From assembly GCA_963580285.1 (NCBI GenBank), contig OY757015.1:133990029-134054028 (forward strand): a stretch of DNA of 64,000 nt, given 5' to 3'. Shown piece after piece: positions 10,441 through 21,985 of this stretch (the first letter of the stretch is position 1; each line of letters starts with the position of its first letter). This stretch comes from Lucinisca nassula. Its lineage: Eukaryota > Mollusca > Bivalvia > Lucinida > Lucinidae. The notes below the pieces were generated by a model. It did no database searches. It had not been told where the DNA came from and was given only the letters and a program-made list of their open reading frames with translations. The translations under genes were made by a program, and so were the position numbers.

Positions 10441-10963
10441 TTAGCCGCTGATAAAAGTTATACTTTATGGGTAGCTCTTTTGATATATTGTCTCCTTTTT
10501 CAATTGTAGTCTCTACAGGAGCCCATTGTAGATCTTTCTTGCTTCTTTTTCAGAGCAACCAATGAAGACTAAAATAAATGGGAAACCGTGAACATCTTTA
10601 AACTATGACAAAACGCATCAATTACAATTGGGCCCCGTCAAGCGATTTTGGAACTTATCGCCTATGCGAGCAGCGAAGGGTCAGGCGAGCCTGCGCATCC
10701 GCGCAGTCTCGCCAGAACCTTCGCTGCTCGCTCATACAAGCAGTGAATCAAGAGGAACCTTCAGACAGAAAGCCATATCCCTGGCCCCTCTGAATGGCTG
10801 GGCATGCGCAGTTAAAATTCGCCATGACGTAATGCTCGAAGACACAAATTCGCTTGGCGGGGCTCAATTTACAAATTAACATAAGGAGCAACATGAGAAG
10901 CTTCAACATAAGGAGAATGGATTTTTTTCGAGTTCTGTTGTCAAAATGCAATTTGCATATTTC
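10441..10963. other. Unassigned, with a GC-rich hairpin at 10657-10733
   Basis: The hairpin pairs GCGAGCAGCGAAGG with CCTTCGCTGCTCGC around CTGCGCATCCGCGCAG. The rest shows no gene. Confidence 0.5.
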
Positions 10964-10981
10964 GGATGAAGCCACACTGAT

Positions 10982-11276
10982 CTGACTTGTCATAGTGACA
11001 GGAATCCTTTTCTGTTCATTTTTTTTTGGTTAAGTTTAACTTTTGCAGGTTCTGGCTACGTTGGGCATCTTCCTGATGCCCGGGACAAACGTGGTTCGTG
11101 GGCCATGTTGGTTAGGTTGGCTCGGTTTTGGACGCCTACATGCTTTCTATCCGCGGAGGAGCGGTAGACGTGCCTCACATGATATCTGAGGTTGGCCTGT
11201 CTCTTGAGTTGCTTGGTTGATGTGTGCTCGGAGGAGGACGGCCCATCACTTATTCAAGTTGATTTCAAACGTTTTG
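10982..11276 (-). mobile_element. Candidate retroposon flanked by 18-bp direct repeats
   Basis: GGATG(A/T)AGCCACACTGAT occurs at 10964-10981 and 11277-11294 (17 of 18 match). Between them is about 295 bp, GC-richer than its surroundings. On the minus strand it ends GTTAAACTTAACC then a run of A, like a retroposon tail. No tRNA-like head was recognised. Confidence 0.5.
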
Positions 11277-11389
11277 GGATGTAGCCACACTGATGACTAT
11301 TAAATATCAGAAAGGCCTCTGTGGCATTAAATTTGGCATAGTTACGCAATTTTGCATAAGTGCATAAGCATAATTGGGATGCGGAATGC

Positions 11390-11490
11390 AGATTCCGAAC
11401 ATGTGCGCCAGCGAAAACTCAGAACAGCCTGAGCGTTCGCGCAGTCTGTTCTGAACTTTTGCTGTACGCTGTATGAACATGTGCAGAGAG
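11390..11490. repeat. GC-rich hairpin repeat
   Basis: CAGCGAAAACTCAGAACAG pairs with CTGTTCTGAACTTTTGCTG around GAGCGTTCGCGC. Same general class as the hairpin at 10657. 11491-11870 shows no feature. Confidence 0.45.
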
Positions 11491-12002
11491 GTAGAAGTCT
11501 GACCAAATTTGTGCACAGACTGATCTCAGAATTCGCTCAGGGCAAATAATCGAAAACCCTCTTTTGTTTGCAATTCGGTCCAGTTATTAGCTACGGTTGG
11601 CATGGCACTATAGACCTATCCAAAACGAAAAAAAATCTGCTTCCATAGATTAGGCAATTGGCTAATTTACGTGTTAGAACAGACCAATTAGCCGTTTGCT
11701 GGCCTAATATTCAACACTTTATAATGTCATATTCGTGACAGTTTTCCGTATTTACCCTGTAGTGTCAACAGAAATGCAAACAATGGCCAGGCTGCACCAG
11801 TTAACAAATTTGGTTGGGAATATCCTTTTGACCATCTATAAAGTCAACATGCGTTAAGCTGACTGTTAATAGCCAAAAATACAATAAATGCCTTTATAAT
11901 GTTGACCCCCTTGAACCCAACTTTTATATGGTAAAACTGGGGTTTACAGGGGTATACATAATTCTTCTTATTCTGTTCAAAAACATACATTATGGGTACT
12001 CG

Positions 12003-12314
12003 AGAGGCCTCGGTAGCTCAGGCGGATGCGCGTCTGACTGGTGATCAGGAGGACGTGGGTGCGATACCTGCCGGGGTCGGCAACACTCTTTCGTGGAGAT
12101 TGATCATGAAATTTTTGCTACGGTAATTCCCCACTTCCGCTGATTCAAAGAGGGCAGTTGTCAGTTTCTGGCGAAAGCATGTGCACTGTACTAGTTAACC
12201 GCTTACGTAAAAGCCTGTCTAGAAAAAGTGTGGATATGTAAACTGACCGGCTCAAAAATGACCTTAAATAGTGTTGACTGAGCCGTTAAACTCCAATACA
12301 AACAAACAAACAAA
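12003..12314 (+). mobile_element. SINE S1, tRNA-derived, full length
   Basis: 312 bp with 11-bp duplications ATGGGTACTCG at 11992-12002 and 12315-12325. The head has a box-A-like TAGCTCAGGCGG and a B-box region in GGGTGCGATACC. The body has a central AAGCCTG block and GTTAAACTCCAATA, then (CAAA)n. Confidence 0.88.
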
Positions 12315-12431
12315 ATGGGTACTCGTTAGAACCGCCTCGTTGGTGTGGCTCTAACGGGTATCCCCAATCTATGTTTTGAGCAGCAATATGAAAAATATCA
12401 GGATTTTTATCTAAAAAAAATCATTTTTTTA

Positions 12432-13771
12432 CGAGGACTGTTCAAATATGAATGCAAGTAGAACGTTTTCTCATGCACTAATGCGAAAATCACCTGGAAA
12501 TAAATAGCACAGCGTAGAAAAAACATTTTACCTATACATTGATTCCAAACCTGTTAAAATCCGCTCACTTTAGCCATGTATATCGTTCGATAAACACTGT
12601 CTGCTCGTGTATACTAATACAAAACATGGTTGGAAGAAGGTCAGAGTACGCCATTGAAATACGGTCCTATATTAAGAATCGTTGTATTCTTGGTATACGG
12701 TGCAAAGACATTTTTGATGAAATATGTTCGGTTTATGGGCATAATGAAGTGTCTTTTCCGGCAGTTTTTCGTTGGTGTAAGAAATTCAGCTGTGGGCTAG
12801 GCTCAACAGAAGATGCACCACATGATCGTCGGCCGAAAAGAGCAACATCTGCCAAGATGGTTGCTAGAGTGAAAGAAATAGTTGCTACCGATACACGATA
12901 CACCACTAGGCAAATAGCTAGTATGGTTGGCATCTCATTAGGAGCAGCTCGTACAATTCTGAAACGGGATTTGAAAATGAGAAAGATCTGTGCTAGATGG
13001 ATTCCCCATCTGTTGACAGATGAGCAGAAAAAGACACGCGTTCAGTGCGCCAAGAATTTGCTTAAAAAGTTTCCAAATTACATTGCACGGTCTTTCGCTA
13101 ATGTCGACACAGGTGACGAGACATGGGTTCACCTTTTTGAGCCAAAACGAAAGATTCAGAACAAAATATGGGCAACAAAGTATTGCAAAAGACCATGCAT
13201 TGCAAAGCGGACCATGAACGTCAAGAAGGTAATGTATGCCATATTCTTTTCAAATCAGGGCCCTGCTATTCAGGTTGCTGTGCCTAAAGGCAAATCTGTA
13301 AATGCGAAGTTTTACAAGAATAAAGTTCTTCGAAAATTGAAGAAATAGTTCAAAGAACGAAGACCAGCAACTGGTTCGGCCAATGTCAGATTGCTGCATG
13401 ACAATGCGTCATCGCACAAGGCGTTCATTGTGCAAGGCTTTCTGAAGCAGGAAAAGGTTGTTGAACTCCCTCACCCCCCGTATTCCCCTGACCTTGTCCC
13501 GTGTGACTTTTTTTCGTTCCCGCGGCTGAAAAAATGCCTTTTGGTCGAAAATTTGTACAGCGCAAACACCTCGGTTCTGCAATATTCCAGTGCCTTCATA
13601 GTATACCTCGAAAAGACTACAAAAATGCATTCAATGATTGGTTCAGAAGACTGAAAGTTTGTATATCCGTTAAAGGGGAATACTTTGAGGGGACAAAATA
13701 ACTTTTTCATCGAAATCTATCACGGAATCATTTTTATGTACTTAGTTGCATTCATATTTGAATAGTCCTCG
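12432..13771 (+). mobile_element. mariner-1, full-length 1,340-bp element
   Basis: Flanked by TA at 12430-12431 and 13772-13773. Terminal repeats CGAGGACTGTTCAAATATG and its near-perfect complement (one mismatch in the first 25 bases). It encodes one broken transposase. Confidence 0.92.
12626..13701 (+). pseudogene. mariner transposase, DD34D, disrupted
   Basis: Cut-and-paste transposase of the Tc1/mariner superfamily. The chosen ATG gives MVGRRSEYAIE, the normal mariner N-terminus; an upstream ATG at 12539 is only open frame. In order: paired-type DNA-binding half, the WIPHLL linker, the first catalytic Asp in GDETWVH, the second in HDNASSH and the third 34 residues later in SPDLVPCDFF, which is the mariner spacing. 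A TAG stop at 13346-13348 interrupts the frame between the first and second Asp. A one-base shift near 13560-13587 then separates the C-terminus, which resumes as RKDYKNAFNDWF and stops at 13701. All three catalytic residues survive, so inactivation looks recent, but the copy cannot make full-length protein. Confidence 0.92.
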
Positions 13772-13867
13772 TAGTGGTAAAATTTGACCAATATATTTTC
13801 GTAATGAATTGCTATTGCTAGGCGACCGGTAATAACCACTTTAATGTTGTTGTTTTTCCTGTTAAAA

Positions 13868-14075
13868 GCACTTTTAGCGTTTTGTTAGGGTTTTAAATCC
13901 CCGTCAACACTGTTTAGGTTATTTTAGGGACATTGCTGTCAATGTTTTGGGACTTTTACTCGGCATTGACTTGAAATGATATCCTAAGCCCTACCACCCT
14001 AAGAGACCGCTAGGGCTAAAGGGGCGGTCTCACTCTCACCACTTTTCCTGAGCAGGCTTAGGACCCTTTATCATT
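13868..14075 (-). mobile_element. SINE S2, 3' two-thirds
   Basis: Complement of the tail (TTAAATCCCCGTCAAC) through the TTTTCCTGAGCAGGC central block. Confidence 0.6.
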
Positions 14076-14389
14076 GTGTAGTTTATATTTTCTTGCCCTT
14101 TGGGATCACTGATTCCATTGGGGAGTTTTAAAATATTTGAGGGTCACCGATAAGGCTTGATTGGCCGAAACTATCTATAGTCTGACCAAACTTGTACACG
14201 TCATTCTGTTCAGTTCCACTGTGTATGCCTTGCTTCCAAAAGACAACCTTTTTTTTGTAAAACATTAAACCTAAGCGGTTTACCTGAATTAAAATACAGT
14301 CGTTCCGGGAATAAGGCGTCGTAAAAGTAAATTTGCACAATGTTTCTGTGCTGGCCTTTGCCAATACTAAGGGCGTATGATGACTTAAA
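14076..14389. other. Unassigned
   Basis: No repeat or coding signature recognised. Short open frames here lack splice sites or domains. Confidence 0.4.
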
Positions 14390-14597
14390 TACAGTGAAAT
14401 TCCGCTATCAATACCAGCTAAACTCTAGAATAATTCTTCTTTAAACACATATTTAAAATGTTTCAAAATCTCTTTATTTGTGTTCACTACACCTAGTGCA
14501 CAAAAGTAAGAGACCACCTTTGGAACTGTTCACAAGTGGTCTTAAAGTCCCTTTTGAACAGTCCCAAAGGTGGTCTTGATATACGAATTTTGCTGTA
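14390..14597. mobile_element. fam-F MITE with both ends
   Basis: Starts TACAGTGAAATTCCGCTATC and ends ACGAATTTTGCTGTA. Inner arms GACCACCTTTGGAACTGTTC and its complement. TA at both ends plus CAGTG termini suggest a Tc1/mariner or pogo-derived MITE. Confidence 0.65.
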
Positions 14598-16620
14598 TTT
14601 GTTGAATTTTTTAGCGCTGGAGTTATGAGTTATTTACTACTGAATGTACAATCTGATCATGGTCTACATAAGTTTCGTATCATCATGATCCCAATTCATA
14701 CAATGATAAGCCCATACACGCCTATAATATTCCATTTTCTTTTCACCGGCTTTGGTAGCTCGGTCGGACTCAGTCTAACTGATGAACAGGTGGTTTTCCT
14801 ACTTTTGGTGTTGTTGCCCTTTAAACATTGAACATGGCCATTTCTATCATAGTTTGGTGCCCGCTCCATAACTGCGATACCATTTGAGATATTTCCATGA
14901 AACTTCATAGATATGTCGAGCACCATAAGACGACGTGCAGAACATATGAACCGTAACTCTGATATTTATACTTTTGGAGTTATTGCCCTTTGAACTTTGA
15001 ATACAGCTGTTGCTATCAGTTTCGTGTCCATTGCATAACTCAGATACCATTCGAAATACTTTCACGAAATTTCACAGATATGTAGAGCACTATCAGACGA
15101 CGTGCAGAACATATAAACCGTAACTCTGACTTTCCTACTTTTGGAGTTGGTGCCCTTTGAACATTGAACATAGCAATTTTGTCATAGTTTGGTGTCCGCT
15201 CCATAAAGTCGACATCATTTGAGACATTTCCATGAAACTTCACAGATATGAAGAGCACCATAAGACGACATGCAGAACATATGATCCGTAACTCTGATTT
15301 CCATACATTTGGAGTTATTGCCCTTTGAACTTTGAATATAGCTGTTGGTATCAATTTCGTGTCCATTCCATAACTCAGATACCATTTGAGATAGTATCAC
15401 CAAACTTCACAGATATGTAGAGCACTATAGGACGACGTGCAGAACATATAAGCCGTAACTATGATTTTCCTACTTTTGGAGTTATTGTCCTTTGAACTTT
15501 GAATGTAGCTGTTGCTGTAAGTTTCGTGTCCGCTCTATAAATCTTATACCATTTGAGATATTTTCACGAAACTTTACAGACAGATAGAGCACCCTGAGAT
15601 AACGTGCAGAACATATGAACCATAACTCTGGTTTTCCTGCTTTTGGACTTATCGCCCCTTGAACATTGAACATAGTGCACTATACTATGAGCATAAATAG
15701 TTTGCTCCATACCAGCTTTGGTACTGTTCAAAAATGGTCTTAAAGTCCCTTATGAACAGTCCCAAAGGTGGTCTTGATATAGGAATTTCGCTGTATGTGT
15801 TGAAAGTTTGAGCGCTGGAGGTATGAATTATTTACTATTGAATGGACAATCTGATCATGGTCTACATAAGTTTCGTATCATCATGATCTCAATTCATACC
15901 ATGATAAGCCCATACATGCCTATAATATTCCTTTTTTTTCACCGGCCTTGGTAGCTAAGTCGGACTCAGTCTAACTGGTGAACAGGTGGTTTTCCTACTT
16001 TTGGTGTTGTTGCCCTTTGAACATTGAACATGGCCATTTCTATCATAGTTTGGTGCCCGCTCCATAACTGCGATACCATTTGAGATATTTCCATGAAACT
16101 TCACACATAGCGAGCACCATAAGACGACGTGCAGAATACATGAACCGTTACTCTGATTTTCATACTTTTGGAGTTATTGCCCTTTGAACTTTGAATATAG
16201 CTGTTGCTATCAGTTTTGTGTCCATTTCATAACTCAGATACCATTTGAAATATTTTCACGAAACTTCAGAGATATGTAGAGCACTATCAGACGACGTGCC
16301 AAATATATAAACCGTAACTCTGATATCGTACTTTTTGAGTTGGTGCCGTTTGAACATTGATCATAGCCATTGTATCATAGTTTGGTGTCCGCTCCATAAC
16401 GTCGACATCATTTGCGACATTTCCATGAAACTTCACAGATATGTAGAGCACCATAAGACGACGTGCAGAACATATGAACCGTAACTCTGATTTTCATACT
16501 TTTGGTTTTATTGCCCTTTGAACTTTGAATATAACTGTTGCTATCAATTTCGTGTCCATTTCATAACTCAGATACCATTTGAGATATTATCGCCAAACTT
16601 CTTGAAGTACATAGCCATTT
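14598..16620 (-). repeat. Array of ~165-bp monomers with a 1.2-kb duplication
   Basis: CGTGCAGAACATAT recurs about every 165-170 bp (about 14930, 15100, 15265, 15435, 15605). The block starting GCGCTGGAG at 14614 is repeated at 15812, offset 1,198 bp, including the fam-F hairpin just upstream. The same monomer in the other orientation forms 30480-31650. Confidence 0.75.
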
Positions 16621-17365
16621 CTGTCATGTAGTCTGTTTGAAGCACTATGTGATTGATTCTGACCAAACTCACATGGTTACATCACTAGGATGGGGAAAAT
16701 GGCCATTAGGTTTTGATGACTTTGACCTTATTTTCAAGGGCACATGCCTCCAAAAAACTGTCAATTTGGGCCAAAGAGCCACGCTCATGAACACATCAAT
16801 GAAATGTGGTCTGACTTGGTACAATATGTCATTGCAATTTACCAAAGATAACTCAGATACCATTTGAGATACCATTTTGAAGACCTTGACTTTATTTTAA
16901 AGGGCACAGGCCTCATAGAACTGAATTCTGGTTTACTTTCTTTTGGAGCCATGGCTCTTTGAACATTGAAAATAGTCTTCTCAGCCATGTATTCTTGCCA
17001 ACTTTATTAAGTGATGATTAGATTTTGAATTATTATAAAGGGCAAAAACACCCCTGAAAATGAATTGTAATTCTTGTTTACTTGCTTTGGAGCCAAGGCT
17101 CTTTCGGCATTGAAAATAGTCATCTCAGCCATGTGTCCCTGTCAACTTTATTAAGGGAAATACTGAAATGCATCCTTACTTTGAATTCATTTTTGACTGT
17201 GATATGGCACTTGCTTGGTGTAATTGTAGTGGCGGGGCATCATGCGATGCTTGCAGCTTTTATTTTCGTGCATTGCCAGTGCCCTTATTCCTGACCAGGC
17301 CATGCCCAGCACCATGTCCGTTTTGGGTGCTGGGGCAAACACAAGAGGTTTATTGCAAATAGCTA
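16621..17365 (+). repeat. Further tandem monomers, ~145 bp
   Basis: GGAGCCA(T/A)GGCTCTTT and TCTCAGCCATGT recur at about 16945 and 17090. The upstream part (CACATCAATGAAATGTGGTC) is a related single unit. No gene. Confidence 0.5.
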
Positions 17366-18640
17366 ATGGTTCATTATTTCAACTGAATTGCTCAACTTTT
17401 ATTACTGCTTTTCAATGAAATAGCAAAAAAAAAAAAAAAAAAAACAACAAAAAACATATTTCCCCCCTTTTCCGAGTATTCCCCATTTTTGCTGAAATTT
17501 GGAGTATTGCCCCGGACGATTATTACCGGTAAATACCGGTGGGGATTCCCGCCACTGGTATTTACCGACCAACCGTAAATAGAGGTTCAAATCAGATGCT
17601 GTAGAACGAGTCGTCCGATCTGGGTCTACGCTGTTTGCTGTTTGCTTAAATATACGAGACTCGTGACCGTCTTGGGTTGATTTGGGCTGCTTCAAGAAGA
17701 GTGAACAACTCTGTAGCAACTTTGTTATATATACTCGTCAAAAAGTAACTATACCAACTTCAAGTTAAATTCCAGTAGCTATCCAGTAGCCATTCAGCTA
17801 CAGATGGCTGTAAACATACGAATCGGACGTTTAGCTACAAAATCTATAAATTTTCATTTGCCCATACTATTCTGCTCTATAGTTGTTTTTCAATATGTGC
17901 CTAGAAAAGGTTTGTAAGGAATTTGGCATTGCGCATGTACAGATGATCATTTTGTTTCTGAGATAAAAGATCATGTCCATTGAACATCGAAACTCACTCT
18001 ACCTTTACAATATTTCATGATCTTGTACTACAGTCAAGGCTTTTGTGTGTGAAATTCTCAGATTATCTCCCTTTCAATAAACAAATAGCATTTTTCAAAC
18101 TGTTGTTATTTATATACCTGTCATTCAATTTTTGCAATTTCTTTAAAAACCACTTTATTGCTACCATTGCTATTAACCATGATGGAAAATAAGGTAGAAA
18201 ATCCATGCAGCACAACGAGTCGCGATTTTCTATGGAGTTTCAATCGGAAGCAGCAAACTTAAAGGAATCGGAGGCCTATAAGTGATCGCCTGTTTCTCTT
18301 AGCAAATGGAACTAAAGTTCCAAATCTTTTGTGAAGAGACACACTGGGCATCTAATAAAAAGAAACATGTATCAAATTATAGAAATCTTGTGCTAAGTGT
18401 AATTTTTATGGTTTTGTGATGATTTATTCTGCGAAATTGTCACAGTAACCTCTTGGGTGTTCAAAACGATAGCTCAGGCTTGCTAGTTTACATAAACAAC
18501 AACAGTTTGGGCTTTTGCATGGACACATGAGCCCTCTAACCAAAACAAAACAAATTTTGTGTATTTTTCATTTGTAGTAACTATCGTAATAGAATCAATT
18601 TTATGTATAGGAACTGTTTGACGGAGTATATAATATGGTA
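17366..18640. other. Poly(A) run, fam-E relic, then unassigned AT-rich DNA
   Basis: 17425-17443 is a run of A. 17590-17650 has fam-E words (CCGATCTGGGTCTACGCTG). 17700-18640 shows no repeat, domain or splice-bounded exon that I can support. Confidence 0.4.
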
Positions 18641-18941
18641 GCCGGCCTCGGTAACTTAGTCGGATGCGCGTCTGACTGGTGATCAGGAGGACACGGGTTC
18701 GATACTTGCCGGGGTCGGCAACATTCTTTCGTAGAGATGGATCATGAAATCTTTTCTACGGTCATTCTCTCCCTTCTGCTGATTCAAGAAGGGCAGTTGT
18801 CAGTTTCTGGCGAGAGAATGTGCGCTGTACTGGTTAACCGCTTACGTATAAGCCTGCCCAGGAAAAGTGTGGATAGGTAAACTAACCGGCTCAAAAATGA
18901 CACAAAATAGTGTTGACTGTAAAAAACTCCAATACAAACAA
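18641..18941 (+). mobile_element. SINE S1, full length
   Basis: Same head as 12003 (B box GGGTTCGATACTTGCC). Flanked by TATATAA(T/C)ATGGTA at 18627-18640 and 18942-18955, a 14-bp duplication with one mismatch. The tail is shortened (AACTCCAATACAAACA). Confidence 0.85.
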
Positions 18942-19079
18942 TATATAACATGGTAATATAACATGTGGCGCCCCGTCCATCGCGGCTTGGAGAAACTGAT
19001 TGGGCTGTATGACGCTTCTTGCAATGGGGGTCTGAAAATTCAATAGATGGTGATTGTTGCAGCACCTAACGGGGGATAA

Positions 19080-19444
19080 ATGCTTGATGTACAAGAGTAC
19101 AAGTCTGCTATCTCTCCTCCTTTTCTTGAGAGACTCCCTCAAGAACTACATACAATCAAATTATTTGATTATTTGTTTATGGAATTTGCTCGAAGACACT
19201 CAGGTGGATACACACCTTTCTTTGTTATAGAAAAACAACGGGTTGTTGTAAATGGTGAAACTTTGAATCGGGCTCCAGTTTTGTCTGGTGTCCTACAGGG
19301 GACAGTTATTGGACTACCGCAGTACCTTTGTACTTTAATGATATTACATTAATATATTTATCCAGTGACCTTGAGTCAGAAATAAGGCTTTTTGCAGATG
19401 AATGTGTTTGCTATCGTAAATCTGAGACGCGTATGATTCAATAA
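19080..19444 (+). pseudogene. LINE reverse-transcriptase fragment (Jockey/CR1-like)
   Basis: Fragment of the RT of a non-LTR retrotransposon. Frame 1 contains KQRVVVNGE, then APVLSGVLQGT, the conserved block before the palm. A shift near 19325-19333 moves the rest to another frame: SSDLESEIRLFADEC, then VCYRKSE, where the catalytic FADD motif has become FADE. A stop follows at 19442. Neither the N-terminal endonuclease nor the C-terminus is present. It directly follows SINE S1 and precedes a tandem array. The recognisable part is about 100 residues of an RT normally several hundred long; inactive. Confidence 0.85.
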
Positions 19445-21225
19445 AAGCCTAGCATACATGGTTCTAAAGTTATGTAATGCATCACAATGCATGCAATGTA
19501 CAAATGCCCAAATTTCCACAGTGCCATGACTTATGAAAGGTTTTTCGGAATTTCTTCAAAAGGTTATCATGTCATCCACTCATTACAGGCAATCCACTCA
19601 TCAACCTTCAAAGCTATAGCTTTAATAGTTTTTGAGATATTTTGCTGACAAGATTTCATCCAAATTGTTTCAAAGGGGCATAACTCAGGAAAAGGCATAA
19701 TCTTGATGAAAAAAATAAATAAATACGTATATGCATCACAAAGCATGCAATGTATAAATGCCCAAAGTTACAAAGAGCGGTAACTAATGAAGTATTTTTC
19801 CGATTTTTTATCAGGTCATCTACTTATCACTAGAAATCCACTCATCAACTTTCAAGGCTCTAGCTTAAATAGTTTATGAGCTATTTTGCTGACATTATTT
19901 CATTTTTTTTCTTAAAGGACCTTAACTGTTGTTTTTTTTCATGAGGAATCCATATACGAAATTTCAAAATCCTAACATAGATGGTTTAAAGTTATGCTAT
20001 GTTTTACAAAGCATGCAATATACATACACACAAAGTTACAAAGGGCCATAATACATAACGTATTTTTTTCTAATTACTTCAAAAGTTAATTAGACGCCTC
20101 CGTGGTGTAGTGGTTATGCTACTCGCCTTGTAAACCCGGGTTCGTAGGATAGACCCCGGGCTTCTCCAGACTTTCGGATAAGTTTTAAACCGAGGTCCCT
20201 TCTCCGTATGACCTAAGTTGTTGTTGAGACGTAAAACTCAAACACTCCTCACTCAAAAGTTAATCAGACAATCTACTCATCCCTAGCAATCCACTCATCA
20301 ACTTTCAAGGCTCTAGCTTTAATAGTTCTTTAGATACATTTTTGTATTTTGCTGACAAGATTTATTACATCTTTTTCAAAGGGCTATAACTCAGGGACGG
20401 GTAATAATCCTGTCAAGAAAACAAGTGTCAGCTAATTTTTCATGAGAAATCCATATATGAAATTTCAAAACCCTAGAGTACATGGCTCTAAAATTATGCT
20501 ATGGATCACAAATCATGCGATGTACAGGTGTCCAAAGTTATAACGGGCCATAACACATGATGTATTTTTTTCGAATTTCTTCAAAAGTTGATCAAGTCAT
20601 CTTCTCATCACTAGCAATCCATTCACCAACTTTCAAGGCTCTAACATTAATAGTTTTTGAGATATTTTGCTGACAAGATTTCATCCAAATAGCTTCAAAG
20701 GGTCACAACTTAGGAAATGGGCATAATCCTGACGAGAAAAAAATACGTGTCAACTATTTTTATGAGGAATCCATATATGAAATTTCGAAACCCTAGCATA
20801 CATGGCTATAAAGTTATGCTTGAATCACAAAGCATGCAGTGTACAAGTGTCCAAAGTTATAAAGGGCCATAACTCATGAAGTTATTTTTTTCGAATTTCT
20901 ACAAAAGCTAATCAGGTCATCTACTCATCACTAGCAATCCACTCATTAACTTTCAAGGCTCTAACTTAAATAATTTAGTTTTTCAGCTATTTTGCTGATA
21001 ATATTTCATCCGTTTTTGTTTCAAAGGGCCATAACACAGGAAAGGGGCATAATCCGGAAGAGAAAAAAATATATCTCAACTATGTTTCCATGAGGAATCC
21101 ATACATGAAATTTCAAAACCCTAGCGTGCATGGTTCAGTAGTTAAAAACGAAACGAAGTCAAAAAAACGAAACGGATGCACACACATACGGACGGACGCA
21201 CACACAAACATCCCAGAGTTTGAGG
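19445..21225 (+). repeat. Array of ~320-bp monomers
   Basis: TTTTGCTGACAAGATTT(C/T)AT recurs at about 19645, 20350, 20670 and 20993, with CATGGCTCTAAAGTTATGC and GGGCCATAACTCA in each unit. It ends with CACACATACGGACGGACGC, the ACGG terminus shared with other composite elements. Confidence 0.75.
20096..20252 (+). mobile_element. SINE S3, tRNA-derived, inside the array
   Basis: 157 bp starting GCCTCCGTGGTGTAGTGGTT (box-A-like) with a broken B box (GGGTTCGTAGGATAG). It ends TTGTTGAGACGTAAAACTC. Direct repeats TCAAAAGTTAAT(T/C)AGAC at 20079-20095 and 20253-20269. Confidence 0.85.
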
Positions 21226-21273
21226 CATATTCCTGGAATACAAATATGATAAAACGCATAACAATGAAAACGT

Positions 21274-21279
21274 TTTATT
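21274..21279 (-). promoter_or_regulatory. Poly(A) signal AATAAA overlapping the stop codon
   Basis: The minus strand reads CACAATAAAACG here, so the TAA stop of exon h lies inside an AATAAA hexamer. If used, the mRNA would have a 3' UTR of only 15-30 bases. Confidence 0.5.
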
Positions 21280-21500
21280 GTGAAAATAACACAGAAAAGG
21301 TATACAAAATAATGAGCAATATGTGAGACCTTAAAGTTGACGATGTGCTAGTGGACCTAGCAAACTTCTCCTCAGCAAGCTGAACAGGACAGTGACATGA
21401 CTTTGGCATGGAGGCACAGATCAAGGAGTTTAAATTTGTCACTTCTATTGGACAGTCTTCAAGTGCTACCACCACACACCTCGTGTATGCTTCAAGGGCG
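21275..21500 (-). CDS. Last coding exon (h) of the Cys-rich gene
   Basis: An excellent acceptor on the minus strand (TATTTTCTTTTAG) at 21501-21513 opens 74 codons to a TAA stop at 21277-21275. The segment has five Cys (TRC, EDC, LIC and SCHC), a Ser/Thr-rich spacer (STSTSST) and a hydrophobic tail of about 14 residues ending VLFSQ. That tail arrangement resembles a GPI-anchor signal; a short membrane anchor is the alternative. The frame needs two bases from the previous exon, which candidate exon g supplies. It borders the tandem array that ends near 21220. Confidence 0.68.
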
Positions 21501-21513
21501 CTAAAAGAAAATA

Positions 21514-21708
21514 AATAATAAAATAAAGATTCAATAAGTTTAATATTGCATAGACACGTACATATGGATTGTTGGCATATATGTAAGGTAGAGCCAAATA
21601 AGACGTTGCATAACGTGGCATCTGATCAGGGACTACATTATTTGTTAAAGTTTATTTTTGTATTAACAACAACTAAAATAAATCTATCATATCCAAAATT
21701 TCCTTTAC
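21514..21708. other. Intron sequence, unassigned
   Basis: Nothing recognised between the exon h acceptor and the next MITE. Confidence 0.4.
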
Positions 21709-21985
21709 GTTAACACACCCATGCGATATAGTGCATTTTTTGTCATCTCCAAAATGGCTATTTTTCTGATGAAAATCCGTGATATTTTTAATAGTTATAC
21801 TGCAAACATAGGTTGTGGGTGCTCGTTAGTACAGCCTCATTGAGGCGGTTCTAACGAGTACCCACAACCTATTTCTTTAAGCAGAAATAAAAAAAATAAT
21901 GAATACCCCCGTAAACCCCAGTTTCCTCTATATAAAGTGAGGCTTAGGTGGGTGTTCATTTCACGGACTTGTTCACGTACTGCAT
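21709..21985 (-). mobile_element. fam-A palindromic MITE
   Basis: Core CTCGTTAGTACAGCCTCATT then GAGGCGGTTCTAACGAG, and the alternative distal end GTTCATTTCACGGACTTGTT seen also at 23745 and 28070. Confidence 0.7.

Larger units (their letters stand above)
11886..13806 (+). mobile_element. fam-A MITE split by a SINE and a mariner
   Basis: Begins TGCCTTTATAATGTTGACCCCC and ends ATATATTTTCGTAATG. The ~270 bp of MITE sequence is interrupted by SINE S1 (12003-12314) inside the first palindrome arm and by mariner-1 (12432-13771) in the distal part. Confidence 0.75.

Noticed and set aside
12018..12085. tRNA gene on the plus strand
   Set aside because: It is the head of SINE S1; the same head recurs at 18650 and 35300 with SINE bodies.
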